Assembly: GCF_019802055.1 (NCBI RefSeq)
Contig: NZ_JAHVHW010000006.1
Span: 186,001 to 250,000, forward strand
Length of the DNA: 64,000 nt
Direction: 5' to 3'
DNA from: Ferrimonas balearica
GTDB taxonomy: Bacteria > Pseudomonadota > Gammaproteobacteria > Enterobacterales > Shewanellaceae
Positions within the stretch are counted from its first letter, which is position 1, and every line of letters begins with the position of its first letter. Positions 54,102-63,811 of the stretch are shown here, in pieces. The notes below the pieces were generated by a model. It saw only the letters and a program-made list of their open reading frames with translations, did not search any database and was not told the origin of the DNA. The translations under genes and the position numbers were made by a program.

Positions 54102-55150
54102 ACCTGATCTACGCCAACGCCGCCACCCTGGCCCGTTACAGCAACGCTCGCCCCGGAGAGCAACACCTGGGTGAACACCTGCTGCTGCCGCAGGGGCAAA
54201 CGCTTGCCGATGTGCTGATTCAGGCCCGGACCGACGGTGCCCGCTATGTATTACTGGGGGTTCCGGAGGATATCGGCCCTCGCGCCAATTGTGGACGGGG
54301 CGGCAGTGATGGGGCCTGGGAGGCGTTCCTCTCCCTGTTTCTGAACCTGCAAGCCAATGACTTCTGCGATGGCAGCGAGATCCTGCTGCTGGGTCACCTG
54401 GACGTTTCAGACCTGCAGGAGCAGGCTGAAGGGCTCGACAATATGGAGCCGGAACAGCTGGCGCAGCTCAGAGAGCTGACCGCCGAACTGGACCAGCGTC
54501 TGATGCCGGTGATTGAGGCCATTGTTGGGGCCGGGCTGGAGCCGGTGGTGATCGGCGGCGGCCACAACAACGCTTTCCCTCTGTTGATGGGGGCCAGCCA
54601 CGCCCTCGATAAGCCGCTGGCGGCCGTTAACCTCGACCCCCATGCGGATTTTCGCGCCACCGAGGGTCGCCACAGCGGCAATGGGTTTGCCTATGCCTGG
54701 AAAAGCGGGGCACTGAACGCCTACCGGGTGATCGGCCTGCATGAACAGAAGAACAACGCCTCAGCGCTGGCGCAGATGCGCAGCCTCGGCATTCACTGCA
54801 CCAGCTTCCAGCAGGTCTGGGTACGACGCCAGTTGAGCCTTACTCAGGCACTGGATGAGGCGCTGGCTGAGCTGGCGGTACAGCCCCGCCCACTGGGGAT
54901 TGAGCTGGATCTGGATGCCATCGAGTCGATGCCCTCCTCAGCCGAATCTCGGATCGGCGTGCCGATGCTGGACGCCTGCCATGTGATCTACCGCCTGGCC
55001 CAGTACCGGGATACCCGCTACCTGCACCTGTGCGAAGGGGCACCACGCTGTCATCCGGCCGGTGAAATTGCCGGACGGCGCGCGGTGGGGCAGGCCCTGT
55101 CCGAGCTGGTCCTCAGCTACCTGTCAGGCCGGACCAACGCCACCATTTGA
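54098..55150 (+). CDS. Arginase-family hydrolase, formimidoylglutamase-like
   Basis: A 350-aa arginase-fold protein with the manganese-binding motifs [17 protein letters not shown] and ELDLDAIE. Its length and the N-terminal [16 protein letters not shown] segment fit the formimidoylglutamase-like subgroup of histidine degradation. No hut genes are adjacent, so the reaction is unproven. It is coupled to rraA by a 4-base overlap, and its 3' end overlaps the convergent lapD-like gene by 27 nt. Confidence 0.8.
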   Translation: MNLIYANAATLARYSNARPGEQHLGEHLLLPQGQTLADVLIQARTDGARYVLLGVPEDIGPRANCGRGGSDGAWEAFLSLFLNLQANDFCDGSEILLLGHLDVSDLQEQAEGLDNMEPEQLAQLRELTAELDQRLMPVIEAIVGAGLEPVVIGGGHNNAFPLLMGASHALDKPLAAVNLDPHADFRATEGRHSGNGFAYAWKSGALNAYRVIGLHEQKNNASALAQMRSLGIHCTSFQQVWVRRQLSLTQALDEALAELAVQPRPLGIELDLDAIESMPSSAESRIGVPMLDACHVIYRLAQYRDTRYLHLCEGAPRCHPAGEIAGRRAVGQALSELVLSYLSGRTNATI

Positions 55151-57073
55151 GGGCGAAACCGGGGCCGGACCATCCTCCGGCCCCAGTGGTCTGGGCGCCA
55201 TCACCGCAAAGCCCTGAACGCCATCCACGCCGAGCTGCCACAAACGCTCAGCCAACTCTGGATCCTCCACCTGCTCTGCCACGACAAGAACGCCCCGGGC
55301 ATGGGCGGCCGCCACCATCATCTCGATTAGATCGCACCCCTCCTCCAGTCCGCTGCGGGTGTAGGCCGCATCCAGCTTGATGCCGGTCAGACCGGTTTGC
55401 ATCAACAACGGCAATCCGGATGGGGTGGTGTGATCCAGCCAGACCGGTACTCCTAACTCCGCCATCGCGTCGATAAAGCGGCTGGTCAGTGTAGGCTCCA
55501 CCAGGTAAGCCCGTTCAGGCACCTCCAGCGCCAGCGTGCCCAGCCGGCCCTGCAAGCGTCGCCGCAGCTCAGGCAGAAACAGGGGGTCCAACACCGACTC
55601 CACCGTCAGATTGACGGTGCGTGGCCGTGCCGACGGTGCCCGGCTCAGGAGCGTATCCAGTACCAGACCGTCGAGAGCCTGATGTCGCTGCTGCCGCGCC
55701 ACCATCACCATAACCGGCCCCGGCGCAATCCAGCGTTCTCCATCGTGGAAGCGGGCCAGCACCTCCTGGAACAGAGTCTCACCTTTGGCATCCTGGATCG
55801 GTTGCACCATCAAGCGGGGAGGATGATTCAGCACTCTCGCCAACTGCTGCTCCTGCTGCTGAAGCGAGGGCGCCTCGCCACCGTCCTCCTCACCGAGCAG
55901 GTAGAGACTGTCCTCCTCCCGGCCCAATACTTGCGACAGCAGTGCTTCCAGCCCCCCTTCAAGAGCGCTCTGTTCCTCATCCAACCGATAGGCCTTGGCC
56001 ACCAAGAGCACCCGCTGTCCGCCCCACTGCTTCAGGGTGACCAGCACTCGCTGGCGCAGCTCCCCCTCCCATTGACTCAGGTCGGCCGTTCCACTGCCGG
56101 GAAGCAGCAGCAAAAAGTCCGCAAACCCCACCCGGTAAACCCGGGCATTGGGCAGCTTCAGTATCCACTCATTAAGGATGTCCGCCAGTTGCTGCATCAG
56201 GGTCTGCTCGCCGTCCACGCCCCGGGCCAGCTCCACCTTATCCAGCCCCACCAGATGAAGGCGGGCCACCATGCCGCCGTCCAACTCCCGGTCCTTGAGC
56301 ACCTGGCACAATCGCTTGCGTGCCCGGGTCAGATTGCCCAATCCGGTGTCGGCGTCCAGCAGGGTTTGTTGGCGCAGGCGTTCAATGCGCTGACACTGCT
56401 CCTTGAACAGCGCCTCTGAGGTGGTGACCATCTGGTTCATCGCCAGCACCAGTGAGCGCAGCTCCCGGATCTTCGGCAATTCCGGCTGACGCAGGTAACG
56501 ACGCTTGCGAATGCCGTCGGCCTGTCGCCGGGCGGCCGCCAGAGGTTCCAGGATGCGCCGCAACAGAAGCGCGCCGATGCCGATGGCGATCAAGGCCAGT
56601 GCCAGCGCGATCCAGAGCGAGCGCTCCGTCAACTGCCAGAGGTGATCCTGCGCCCGGGCAGGGTTGGCCTGAACCGAAAGTCGAGCCACCGTGATCCACC
56701 CCCCGGTCACCTCCGTTTCCATCACCGGAGCTTTCAGAGGGAAGAGGCGGCGGAACCAGGCCGGGGTCTCCTCACCAAAAGTGACGCTTTGGCGGACGAT
56801 GCTTTGCTTCCCTTCCAGTTCCTCCACCACCAGCAAGCTGTACTCGCCACTGTCGTAGATGGCATCCACCATGGAACCGGCAAGCACCCAGTCATCGCCG
56901 GCCAGTACCGGCGCCAGCGAGAGGCCCAGAGAGGTGGCCGTATCCGCACCGTGCACCGCCAACTGCTGACTCAGAAAGTCCTGGGTCGTACGCAGATAGA
57001 GCCAGAGGCTGCTGGCTGTCAGGCTGCTCACCAGCACCACAAGGGCGATCAATAACAGTCGAAACAGAGTCAT
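55124..57073 (-). CDS. lapD: LapD-like c-di-GMP receptor (degenerate GGDEF-EAL)
   Basis: A 649-aa inner-membrane protein. Helix (about residues 3-22), periplasmic LapD/MoxY output domain, second helix (about 150-170), HAMP, degenerate GGDEF (RVGFADF where GGDEF would be) and an EAL domain from about 415. The EAL Glu is present (EVLARF, E437), but the catalytic DDFG loop reads LDHTTPSG. LapD binds c-di-GMP through its EAL domain and then sequesters LapG. The ATG at 57073 has GGAGG just upstream. lapG lies 8 nt upstream in the same operon. Confidence 0.87.
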   Translation of the reverse strand: MTLFRLLLIALVVLVSSLTASSLWLYLRTTQDFLSQQLAVHGADTATSLGLSLAPVLAGDDWVLAGSMVDAIYDSGEYSLLVVEELEGKQSIVRQSVTFGEETPAWFRRLFPLKAPVMETEVTGGWITVARLSVQANPARAQDHLWQLTERSLWIALALALIAIGIGALLLRRILEPLAAARRQADGIRKRRYLRQPELPKIRELRSLVLAMNQMVTTSEALFKEQCQRIERLRQQTLLDADTGLGNLTRARKRLCQVLKDRELDGGMVARLHLVGLDKVELARGVDGEQTLMQQLADILNEWILKLPNARVYRVGFADFLLLLPGSGTADLSQWEGELRQRVLVTLKQWGGQRVLLVAKAYRLDEEQSALEGGLEALLSQVLGREEDSLYLLGEEDGGEAPSLQQQEQQLARVLNHPPRLMVQPIQDAKGETLFQEVLARFHDGERWIAPGPVMVMVARQQRHQALDGLVLDTLLSRAPSARPRTVNLTVESVLDPLFLPELRRRLQGRLGTLALEVPERAYLVEPTLTSRFIDAMAELGVPVWLDHTTPSGLPLLMQTGLTGIKLDAAYTRSGLEEGCDLIEMMVAAAHARGVLVVAEQVEDPELAERLWQLGVDGVQGFAVMAPRPLGPEDGPAPVSPSNGGVGPA

Positions 57074-57081
57074 GAGCCCTC

Positions 57082-57744
57082 CTACTCCCCCTCGATGGTG
57101 ATGCGTTCCACCAGGTCCTGCCACAGGTCCACACCACTCTCCCCATGCTTGAGGCGCACCCCCTGGTCAAAGGCGCGGGCTCGCCACAGCCCTTCCCCGT
57201 TAAAGCTGTATACCGGCACCAGGTCGGGGCGCTCGCTCCCGGGCAACACCGTGGCATTCAGGTTATCCAGCACCAGGGGCATGGCCGAGGGCGTCGGCAG
57301 ATAGGTCAGCACCATATGGGCCTGGTTCAGGGTGACGGCCTTGACATAGGTGAGCCGCAACTGCGCCGCCTCCACTCCCAGTACCCGAAGCGTAAAATAC
57401 TTGGCGATGGCAAAGTCCTCGCAATCCCCGCCGCCACTGGCCACAAACTCCAGCGGCGTGGCCCAGTAGTCCGGCTGCCCCCAGTGGGTCTGATCATCCA
57501 CGAAGGTCAGGCGGTTGAAATAGTCATTGACCCGTTCGAGCTTCTGCTCAACCGGACGGTCCTGCGCCAGTTCCGCTTCAATAAAGGCCGCCAACGCTTC
57601 AGCCCGCTGACGGCCAGGCTCGCCAAACTGCGCCTCGAGCGCATCGAGACGTTTGGGTGAAAAGAAGCGTCGCCACTGATTCGCGGGCGAATCGGCCCAC
57701 AGCGGCAGGCTTAAAAGCAAAACCAGAATGACTGTCAGACGCAC
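57082..57744 (-). CDS. lapG: LapG-like periplasmic cysteine protease
   Basis: A 220-aa transglutaminase-like cysteine protease with a signal peptide (about residues 1-17). The catalytic triad is visible: Cys in GGGDCEDFAIAKYF, His in AHMVLTYL and Asp in LVLDNLN. LapG cleaves large surface adhesins near their N-terminus, releasing cells from biofilm when c-di-GMP is low. It is co-transcribed with lapD. The adhesin gene itself is not in the window. Confidence 0.88.
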   Translation of the reverse strand: MRLTVILVLLLSLPLWADSPANQWRRFFSPKRLDALEAQFGEPGRQRAEALAAFIEAELAQDRPVEQKLERVNDYFNRLTFVDDQTHWGQPDYWATPLEFVASGGGDCEDFAIAKYFTLRVLGVEAAQLRLTYVKAVTLNQAHMVLTYLPTPSAMPLVLDNLNATVLPGSERPDLVPVYSFNGEGLWRARAFDQGVRLKHGESGVDLWQDLVERITIEGE

Positions 57745-57898
57745 CGGGGATCACAGGGTTGATCGGCTTGAGCTTTCGGCAGGATCACAGTTCAGGAAGT
57801 AGACAGCGTCCCGCAGCGCAAGCACCGTTTCTGTTAATTGGTTTAAAGTGTAGACTGTGGCCCCAACGTAAAGATGGCTTCACAGGATTGAGAACAGC

Positions 57899-58654
57899 AT
57901 GGCCGACGGCGCTGACAACAAAACTCATTTTGGCTACCAGCAAGTAGACAAAAACAAGAAAGCGGAGATGGTGGCGGACGTATTCCATTCTGTCGCCTCC
58001 AAGTACGACCTGATGAACGACGTGATGTCCTTCGGCGTACACCGTTACTGGAAGCGTTTCACCATCGAGTGCGCCGCTGCGCGTCCGGGCATGAAGGTGC
58101 TGGACCTGGCTGGCGGCACCGGCGATCTGACCGCCAAGTTCTCTCACCTGGTGGGCGAGACCGGCGAAGTGGTGCTGGCTGACATCAACGACTCCATGCT
58201 CAAAGTGGGCCGCGCCAAGCTGCACGACCTGGGCGTCGTGGGTAACGTCAACTACGTTCAGGCCAACGCCGAAGCGCTGCCGTTCCCGGACAACCACTTT
58301 GACATCATCACCATCGCGTTTGGCCTGCGCAACGTGACCGAAAAAGAGAAAGCGCTCCGCTCCATGCAGCGCATCCTCAAGCCCGGCGGCAAACTGCTGG
58401 TGCTGGAGTTCTCCAAGCCGCAGAACGCGCTGATGCAGAAGGCCTACGACTTCTACAGCTTCCAGGTGATCCCCCGTATGGGCTCCATGGTGGCAGGCGA
58501 TGCAGAATCCTACCGTTATCTGTCCGAGTCCATCCGCATGCACCCGGACCAGGAAACCCTGAAGCAGATGATGCTGGATGCCGGTTTTGATCAGGCGGAT
58601 TACGTCAATATGACTAACGGTGTGGTGGCACTGCACCGCGGCTACAAGTTCTAA
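57899..58654 (+). CDS. ubiE: Ubiquinone/menaquinone methyltransferase
   Basis: A 251-aa SAM-dependent C-methyltransferase: [27 protein letters not shown], the SAM loop [11 protein letters not shown] and [15 protein letters not shown]. It methylates the quinone ring in both ubiquinone and menaquinone synthesis. It leads the ubiE-ubiJ-ubiB group, followed by tat genes, as in E. coli and Shewanella. Confidence 0.97.
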   Translation: MADGADNKTHFGYQQVDKNKKAEMVADVFHSVASKYDLMNDVMSFGVHRYWKRFTIECAAARPGMKVLDLAGGTGDLTAKFSHLVGETGEVVLADINDSMLKVGRAKLHDLGVVGNVNYVQANAEALPFPDNHFDIITIAFGLRNVTEKEKALRSMQRILKPGGKLLVLEFSKPQNALMQKAYDFYSFQVIPRMGSMVAGDAESYRYLSESIRMHPDQETLKQMMLDAGFDQADYVNMTNGVVALHRGYKF

Positions 58655-58659
58655 AGCCG

Positions 58660-59262
58660 ATGCGGATCGCTACCCTCGTGGCCGGGGTAATGGAAACCAC
58701 CCTGGCCCAACTGTTGCGTTTCCATCCTGAACCGGCTCCCCTGGCCCGCTGGAAGGGCCAGGTAGTCCGGTTGCAGCTCAGTGAGCTGCCCTTCCCCCTT
58801 TTCCTTATCCTGCGGGATCCCATCCAGGTCTACAGCCAGTACGACGGTGACACTGATGCCCAGTTGAGCCTCAGCCTGCTGACTCTGCGACAACTCTCAC
58901 AGGGTGCTTCACTCTCCACACTGGTGAAAGAGGGTGCACTGGAGATTGAGGGTGACATGCAGCTGGTTGGCAAGCTGGCCAATCTGCTCGGCGCCATTGA
59001 GCCGGACCTGGCAGAACCGCTGAGTGATTACCTTGGCGATGCCATGGCCTATCGGGTTGATCAGGTGGGTCGCAGCTTGCTGGCTCGCGCCGAAACCGAT
59101 CTGGCCCGCCTGCATCAACATACCGGTGAGGTACTGCGGGAGGAGTTGCAACTGGCACCTGGCCCCCGCGAAGTCGCCCACTTTGTTGAACAGGTCGAGG
59201 CGTTACACGCTCGGGTCGGTAAGCTGGCAGACCGCCTGGCCCGACTGGAGCGCCGCCCATGA
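58660..59262 (+). CDS. ubiJ: Ubiquinone biosynthesis accessory factor UbiJ
   Basis: A 200-aa protein with an N-terminal SCP2-like lipid-binding domain (about residues 15-115; LEIEGDMQLVGKLANLL) and a C-terminal helical, coiled-coil tail (VEQVEALHARVGKLADRLARLE). UbiJ organises the soluble Ubi complex and holds polyprenyl intermediates. It lies 5 nt after ubiE and overlaps ubiB by 4 nt. Confidence 0.93.
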   Translation: MRIATLVAGVMETTLAQLLRFHPEPAPLARWKGQVVRLQLSELPFPLFLILRDPIQVYSQYDGDTDAQLSLSLLTLRQLSQGASLSTLVKEGALEIEGDMQLVGKLANLLGAIEPDLAEPLSDYLGDAMAYRVDQVGRSLLARAETDLARLHQHTGEVLREELQLAPGPREVAHFVEQVEALHARVGKLADRLARLERRP

Positions 59263-60893
59263 CGCTGGCCTCTTTGCGTCGAAGCTGGCAGATCGCCCGC
59301 ACCCTCCATCAGTACCGCTTGCTGGACCTGCTGCCGGAGGATCGTCGCCCCGGCCTGCTGATCTGGCTTGACCGCCTGCTGTTCTGGTTGCCCCGCACCG
59401 CGCAGAATGAACCACCGGCAATGCGTCTGAAGCTGGCGCTGCAGGCTCTGGGGCCGGTCTACATCAAGTTTGGCCAGATGCTCTCAACCCGACGGGACCT
59501 GCTGCCGGACGACCTGGCGGACGCGCTGGCACTGTTGCAGGACCAGGTGCCCCCCTTCGATGCCGATCAGGCGGTCGCCCGAATCGAATCCGCGTTGGGC
59601 GAGCCTATCGACACTCGGTTCGACGAGTTTGACCCCTCTCCCCTGGCCTCTGCTTCGGTGGCCCAGGTGCACACCGCCCGACTGAAAGGCAGTGGCGATG
59701 AGGTGGTGATTAAGGTGGTGAGACCCGGCATTGAGTCGGTGATCCACGCGGATCTCGCCCTGATGGCACAGGTGGCCCGATTGGTGGCTGCCAGCCCCGC
59801 AGGCAAACGGTTGCATCCGGTGGAAGTGGTCGAGGACTATCGTCGCACCATCCTGGCGGAGCTGGACCTGACCCGTGAAGCGGATAACGCCCAGCGTCTG
59901 CGCGCCAACTTTGAAGGTTCCGACGCCCTTTACATCCCCAGAGTCTACGGCGAGTTCAGCCATCGTGACCTGATGGTGATGGAGCGGATCTACGGCATCC
60001 CGGTCACCGACATCGACGCCCTTAAAGCCCAGGGCACCAATATGAAGAAGTTGGCTGAACGCGGAGTGGAGGTGTTCTTCACCCAGGTGTTCCGCGACAA
60101 CTTCTTCCACGCCGATATGCACCCCGGCAACATCTTTGTGTCCCGGCAGCATCCGGACGATCCCATGTACATCGGCATCGACTGCGGCATCGTCGGTCGT
60201 CTGTCCGAACAGGATAAGCGGGATATGGCGGAGATCTTCCTGGCGTTTTTCAACCAGGACTACAGCCGTCTGGCCCAGATCTTCCTGCAGACCGGCTGGG
60301 TTGATGCCGAGGCGGACCCCATCGCTTTTGAACACGCCCTCAAGCAGGTGTTCAGTCCGCTGGAGAACAAGCCCCTAGCCGAGATCAGCTTCGGCCAGTT
60401 GCTGGTGGACCTGTTCCGCACCGCTCATCAGTTTGGCATGGTGGTCAAACCGCAGTTGGTATTGCTGGAAAAGACTCTGCTCTATATCGAGGGGCTGGGA
60501 CGTCAGCTCTACCCGGAGCTGGATCTCTGGGAAACTGCCAAGCCCTTCCTGGAGCAGTGGATGTCCGAGCAGATGGGACCCGCAGCCCACTGGCAACGCC
60601 TGAAGGACGCCGCGCCGTTCTGGGCTGAAAAGCTGCCCGAACTGCCCGACCTGCTTCACGACAACCTGACCCTGGGACGCACGCTGCTCACCAACCCAAG
60701 ACAGGTGTTAGAACCCTACATTCAGGAACGCCGACGTCAGCACAGAAGTCACATTTTCCTCGTGATAGGTGGATGTTTGGTGATCTCCAGCACAATCCTC
60801 TTTGGTAAAACCGTTACAATCTGGCCTTCAATGGCGCTTGCAGCGGCCGGGTTTGTGGCCTGGATCACTTGCTGGCGGATTAGGAAACCGTGA
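59259..60893 (+). CDS. ubiB: Ubiquinone biosynthesis protein UbiB (atypical kinase/ATPase)
   Basis: A 544-aa ABC1/ADCK/UbiB protein. The KxGQ motif appears as YIKFGQMLSTR, an Ala-rich loop as PLASASVAQVHTA, and the metal site as HADMHPGNIF (D286) with GIDCGIVGRL. Two C-terminal hydrophobic segments (about 495-540) anchor it in the membrane. It is required for normal ubiquinone synthesis. Its start overlaps ubiJ. Confidence 0.96.
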   Translation: MTLASLRRSWQIARTLHQYRLLDLLPEDRRPGLLIWLDRLLFWLPRTAQNEPPAMRLKLALQALGPVYIKFGQMLSTRRDLLPDDLADALALLQDQVPPFDADQAVARIESALGEPIDTRFDEFDPSPLASASVAQVHTARLKGSGDEVVIKVVRPGIESVIHADLALMAQVARLVAASPAGKRLHPVEVVEDYRRTILAELDLTREADNAQRLRANFEGSDALYIPRVYGEFSHRDLMVMERIYGIPVTDIDALKAQGTNMKKLAERGVEVFFTQVFRDNFFHADMHPGNIFVSRQHPDDPMYIGIDCGIVGRLSEQDKRDMAEIFLAFFNQDYSRLAQIFLQTGWVDAEADPIAFEHALKQVFSPLENKPLAEISFGQLLVDLFRTAHQFGMVVKPQLVLLEKTLLYIEGLGRQLYPELDLWETAKPFLEQWMSEQMGPAAHWQRLKDAAPFWAEKLPELPDLLHDNLTLGRTLLTNPRQVLEPYIQERRRQHRSHIFLVIGGCLVISSTILFGKTVTIWPSMALAAAGFVAWITCWRIRKP

Positions 60894-60964
60894 TCAACCA
60901 CGGTACACTTGAAGATGATTTCTTAGGCTGACTGACAGCCGCAAACCTTAAATGGGAGCCACTA

Positions 60965-61198
60965 ATGGGCAACATCAGCATCTGGCAACTTCTGATCGTC
61001 GCACTGATCGTCGTCTTGCTGTTCGGAACTAAGAAGCTGCGCGGTATCGGTAGCGATCTCGGCGGTGCCGTGAAAGGCTTCAAGAAAGCCATGTCCGACG
61101 AAGAGCAAGCCGCTGCCGACAAGAAGGCACTGGAAGATTCTGCAAAAGACACCACTGCCCAGAACACCACTGAGCAGAAGAACAAAGAGCAGGCGTAA
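60965..61198 (+). CDS. tatA: Sec-independent translocase subunit TatA
   Basis: A 77-aa protein with one N-terminal helix ([19 protein letters not shown], including the FGxKKL hinge), an amphipathic helix and an acidic/polar tail. It forms the Tat pore with TatB and TatC. GGGAG precedes the ATG by 6 nt. Confidence 0.97.
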   Translation: MGNISIWQLLIVALIVVLLFGTKKLRGIGSDLGGAVKGFKKAMSDEEQAAADKKALEDSAKDTTAQNTTEQKNKEQA

Positions 61199-61204
61199 TC
61201 CCTT

Positions 61205-61603
61205 ATGTTCGACGGGTTCGGCTTTTTCGAAATGCTGGTGGTCGTGGTACTGGGCCTGATTGTGCTCGGTCCCGAACGGCTGCCCGTGGCGGTGCGCACC
61301 GTCTCCGGCTGGGTCCGCACCATTAAGCGGATGGCTGGCTCTGTTCGTACCGAACTGGAGCAGGAGCTGAAGATCGAGCAGCTCCAGGCGGATCTGAAAA
61401 AGGCGGAAGCCAAGGGGCTGAAAGATCTCGACCCCGGCCTGCAGCAATCCATTCAGGAACTGCGGGACGCCGCTCAATCGGTAAACCGTCCCTATGCCGC
61501 CAGTGACGCTCAGGCTCCGGCCAGCGAGTCCACTGCGGTCACCTCGGACACTGAGACCAAACCGGCAGCCCCCGCGCCGGCTGAGTCCAAGGCCAAAGAG
61601 TAA
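61205..61603 (+). CDS. tatB: Tat translocase subunit TatB
   Basis: A 132-aa protein: [20 protein letters not shown] is the membrane helix start, then [11 protein letters not shown], a long amphipathic helix and a Pro/Ala-rich tail. TatB forms the receptor complex with TatC. It lies 6 nt after tatA with a weak ribosome site. Confidence 0.97.
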   Translation: MFDGFGFFEMLVVVVLGLIVLGPERLPVAVRTVSGWVRTIKRMAGSVRTELEQELKIEQLQADLKKAEAKGLKDLDPGLQQSIQELRDAAQSVNRPYAASDAQAPASESTAVTSDTETKPAAPAPAESKAKE

Positions 61604-61606
61604 AGC

Positions 61607-62359
61607 ATGTCTGACCAGCAACCCTTGATCAGCCATCTGATGGAGCTGCGCACGCGATTGATGCATGCGATCGGCTCCGTTCTGGTGGTGTTTTTTTCCT
61701 TGGCCTACTGGTCCAAAGACATCTATCACTACCTCTCCAAGCCACTCCTCGAGGTGATGCCTGAGAGCGCGTCGATGATCGCCACCGATGTGGCATCGCC
61801 GTTCTTCGCGCCCTTTAAGCTGACCCTGGTGGTGTCTTTCTTCCTGGCCATCCCGTACGTGCTGTACCAGATGTGGGCGTTTATTGCGCCGGGTCTGTAC
61901 AAGCATGAACGCAAGATGCTCATGCCGCTTCTGGCCTCCAGCACGCTGCTGTTCTATGCCGGTATCGCCTTCGCCTACTTCGTGGTTTTCCCGGTGGTCT
62001 TTGGCTTCTTTACCAGCGTGGCGCCGGAAGGGGTCCAGGTGGCAACCGACATCAACAGCTATCTGAACTTCGTGCTCAAGCTGTTCTTTGCTTTCGGTTT
62101 GGCGTTTGAGATCCCCATTGCGGTAATGCTAATGTGCTGGACGGGCGCCACTGACGTGGACAGCCTGAAAGAGAAACGCCCCTACATCGTCGTGGGCGCC
62201 TTCGTTATCGGTATGGTGCTGACTCCGCCGGACGTGATTTCTCAGTCCATGCTGGCTGTCCCCATGCTGCTGCTGTTTGAGGCGGGCCTGTTCTTCGCAC
62301 GCTTCTACACACCGAAGGACGACGAGGAAGAGGAAGAGGGCGAACACGCTACGGATTAA
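61607..62359 (+). CDS. tatC: Tat translocase subunit TatC
   Basis: A 250-aa protein with six membrane helices. [15 protein letters not shown] near the start and [14 protein letters not shown] later are conserved, and the tail is acidic. TatC recognises the twin-arginine signal. It lies 3 nt after tatB. Confidence 0.97.
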   Translation: MSDQQPLISHLMELRTRLMHAIGSVLVVFFSLAYWSKDIYHYLSKPLLEVMPESASMIATDVASPFFAPFKLTLVVSFFLAIPYVLYQMWAFIAPGLYKHERKMLMPLLASSTLLFYAGIAFAYFVVFPVVFGFFTSVAPEGVQVATDINSYLNFVLKLFFAFGLAFEIPIAVMLMCWTGATDVDSLKEKRPYIVVGAFVIGMVLTPPDVISQSMLAVPMLLLFEAGLFFARFYTPKDDEEEEEGEHATD

Positions 62360-62396
62360 CCGGTGATGGCGCCGCCATCACCTCCAAGGAGGGATA

Positions 62397-62942
62397 ATGC
62401 GCGCCACCCTGCTGCTCCTGACCCTGATCTCCGGCGGCACCTATGCCGCCGGTTTTGGTTGCACCAACGAAACCGACCAACGGGCCCGACTGGCCTGTTA
62501 CGACCAGCTGGCTGAAGCCATCGCGCAGTGCGCTGGCCAGAATGATCAACTGGATCGCCTGCTCTGTTATGACCAGTTCAGCGAAGTCGCTGGACGCCCG
62601 GTCTCACCGGCTCCCGCTCCCCAAACCGCCGCTCCGGCCAAAGCACCGGCCCCGGCCCCTGCTGCTGTCGCCAATGCCAGTCCTGAAGCGGCATTCGGCC
62701 TGGCCGAACCGCGAGCCGAGACCATCGAAACCATCACCAGCCCCATCGCCAAGATCAGCAAAGATCCCTATGGACAGTGGACCATCACCCTGGCCAATGG
62801 CCAGCGCTGGCGCCAGACCGAGTCCCGCAGCTACAAGGTGAAGAGTGGCCAACTCGTCACCATTGAGCGCGCTGCCCTAGGCTCCTTCCTGCTCTCCGTT
62901 GAGGGCCGTGGCGGCACCACACGGGTCAAACGAGTCGACTGA
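62397..62942 (+). CDS. Exported protein with a duplicated CYDQ motif
   Basis: A 181-aa protein with a signal peptide (about residues 1-18). The mature N-terminus repeats a Cys unit: ARLACYDQLAE (C34) and RLLCYDQFSE (C57), with C22 and C45 between and before, so two disulfides are likely. A Pro/Ala-rich linker (about 67-92) leads to a small beta domain (ISKDPYGQWTITLANGQRW). RLACYD motifs occur in several envelope proteins of unknown role. It lies between tatC and tatD; AAGGAGG precedes its ATG, and its stop overlaps the tatD start. Confidence 0.72.
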   Translation: MRATLLLLTLISGGTYAAGFGCTNETDQRARLACYDQLAEAIAQCAGQNDQLDRLLCYDQFSEVAGRPVSPAPAPQTAAPAKAPAPAPAAVANASPEAAFGLAEPRAETIETITSPIAKISKDPYGQWTITLANGQRWRQTESRSYKVKSGQLVTIERAALGSFLLSVEGRGGTTRVKRVD

Positions 62943-63724
62943 TGCGCTGGACAGACATCGCGGTCAACCTGCTCTCCAGCCAACTGGCTGGAGCGATTGG
63001 CCCAACACTGAAACACGCCGAAGCCGCAGGGGTTCATCGGGTAGTCGCGCTGGCCAGTGACCTGGCCGAAGCCACTGCACTGCAGGCCATTCAGGCGGAT
63101 TATCCGGCTCTGAAGCTGACCGCTGGCGTTCACCCCCATCATGCCAGCGAATGGGGCAGTGACCGCATCGACCGCCTGGTCAGGTTGATGCAACACCCGG
63201 CTGTGATTGCCATTGGAGAGTGTGGGCTCGACTACTTTCGCGATTACTCCTCCCGGGAAGCGCAACGCGAAGCGTTTGAGGCGCAGCTCGAACTGGCCGT
63301 TGAACACAACCGTCCACTGGTACTGCACTGTCGGGAAGCCTACGACGACTTCATCCCGATGGTCGCCCGCTATCGGGATCGATTGCCCGGTGCGGTGCTG
63401 CACTGCTTTACCGGTACCGGCGAAGAGTTGGATGCGGCCCTGGGGTTGGATCTCCATATCGGCATCACCGGGTGGATCTGCGATGAGCGGCGGGGCACCG
63501 AGTTGAGGGAACTGGTCACCCGCATTCCCGACAACCGGCTGCTGCTGGAAACCGACTCCCCCTACCTGTTGCCCCGTGATCTGAGGCCCAAACCGAAACA
63601 TCGGCGCAATGAACCGGCTAATCTGCCCCATATTGCGCGAACCGTGGCGCAACTGCGCAGTCAAAGCGAACAGCATCTGAGTGAGGTCACCGAGACCAAC
63701 GTCAAGCAGTTGTTTCAGTTGTGA
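62942..63724 (+). CDS. tatD: TatD-family DNase
   Basis: A 260-aa metal-dependent hydrolase: DIAVNLLSSQ (the TatD-type N-terminus), GVHPHHAS, the metal Glu in GECGLDYFRD, LHCREA, LHCFTGT and LLLETDSPYLLP. TatD has DNase/exonuclease activity and is not part of the translocase. The ATG overlaps the TGA of the upstream gene. Confidence 0.94.
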   Translation: MRWTDIAVNLLSSQLAGAIGPTLKHAEAAGVHRVVALASDLAEATALQAIQADYPALKLTAGVHPHHASEWGSDRIDRLVRLMQHPAVIAIGECGLDYFRDYSSREAQREAFEAQLELAVEHNRPLVLHCREAYDDFIPMVARYRDRLPGAVLHCFTGTGEELDAALGLDLHIGITGWICDERRGTELRELVTRIPDNRLLLETDSPYLLPRDLRPKPKHRRNEPANLPHIARTVAQLRSQSEQHLSEVTETNVKQLFQL

Positions 63725-63811
63725 CCTCGGCCATACAACCGGCGCACCAGTTTGCTAACATGACGCACTGAAATCGCTGTGGCGATCGTCCATTTTCACT
63801 ACAAGGAGTGA

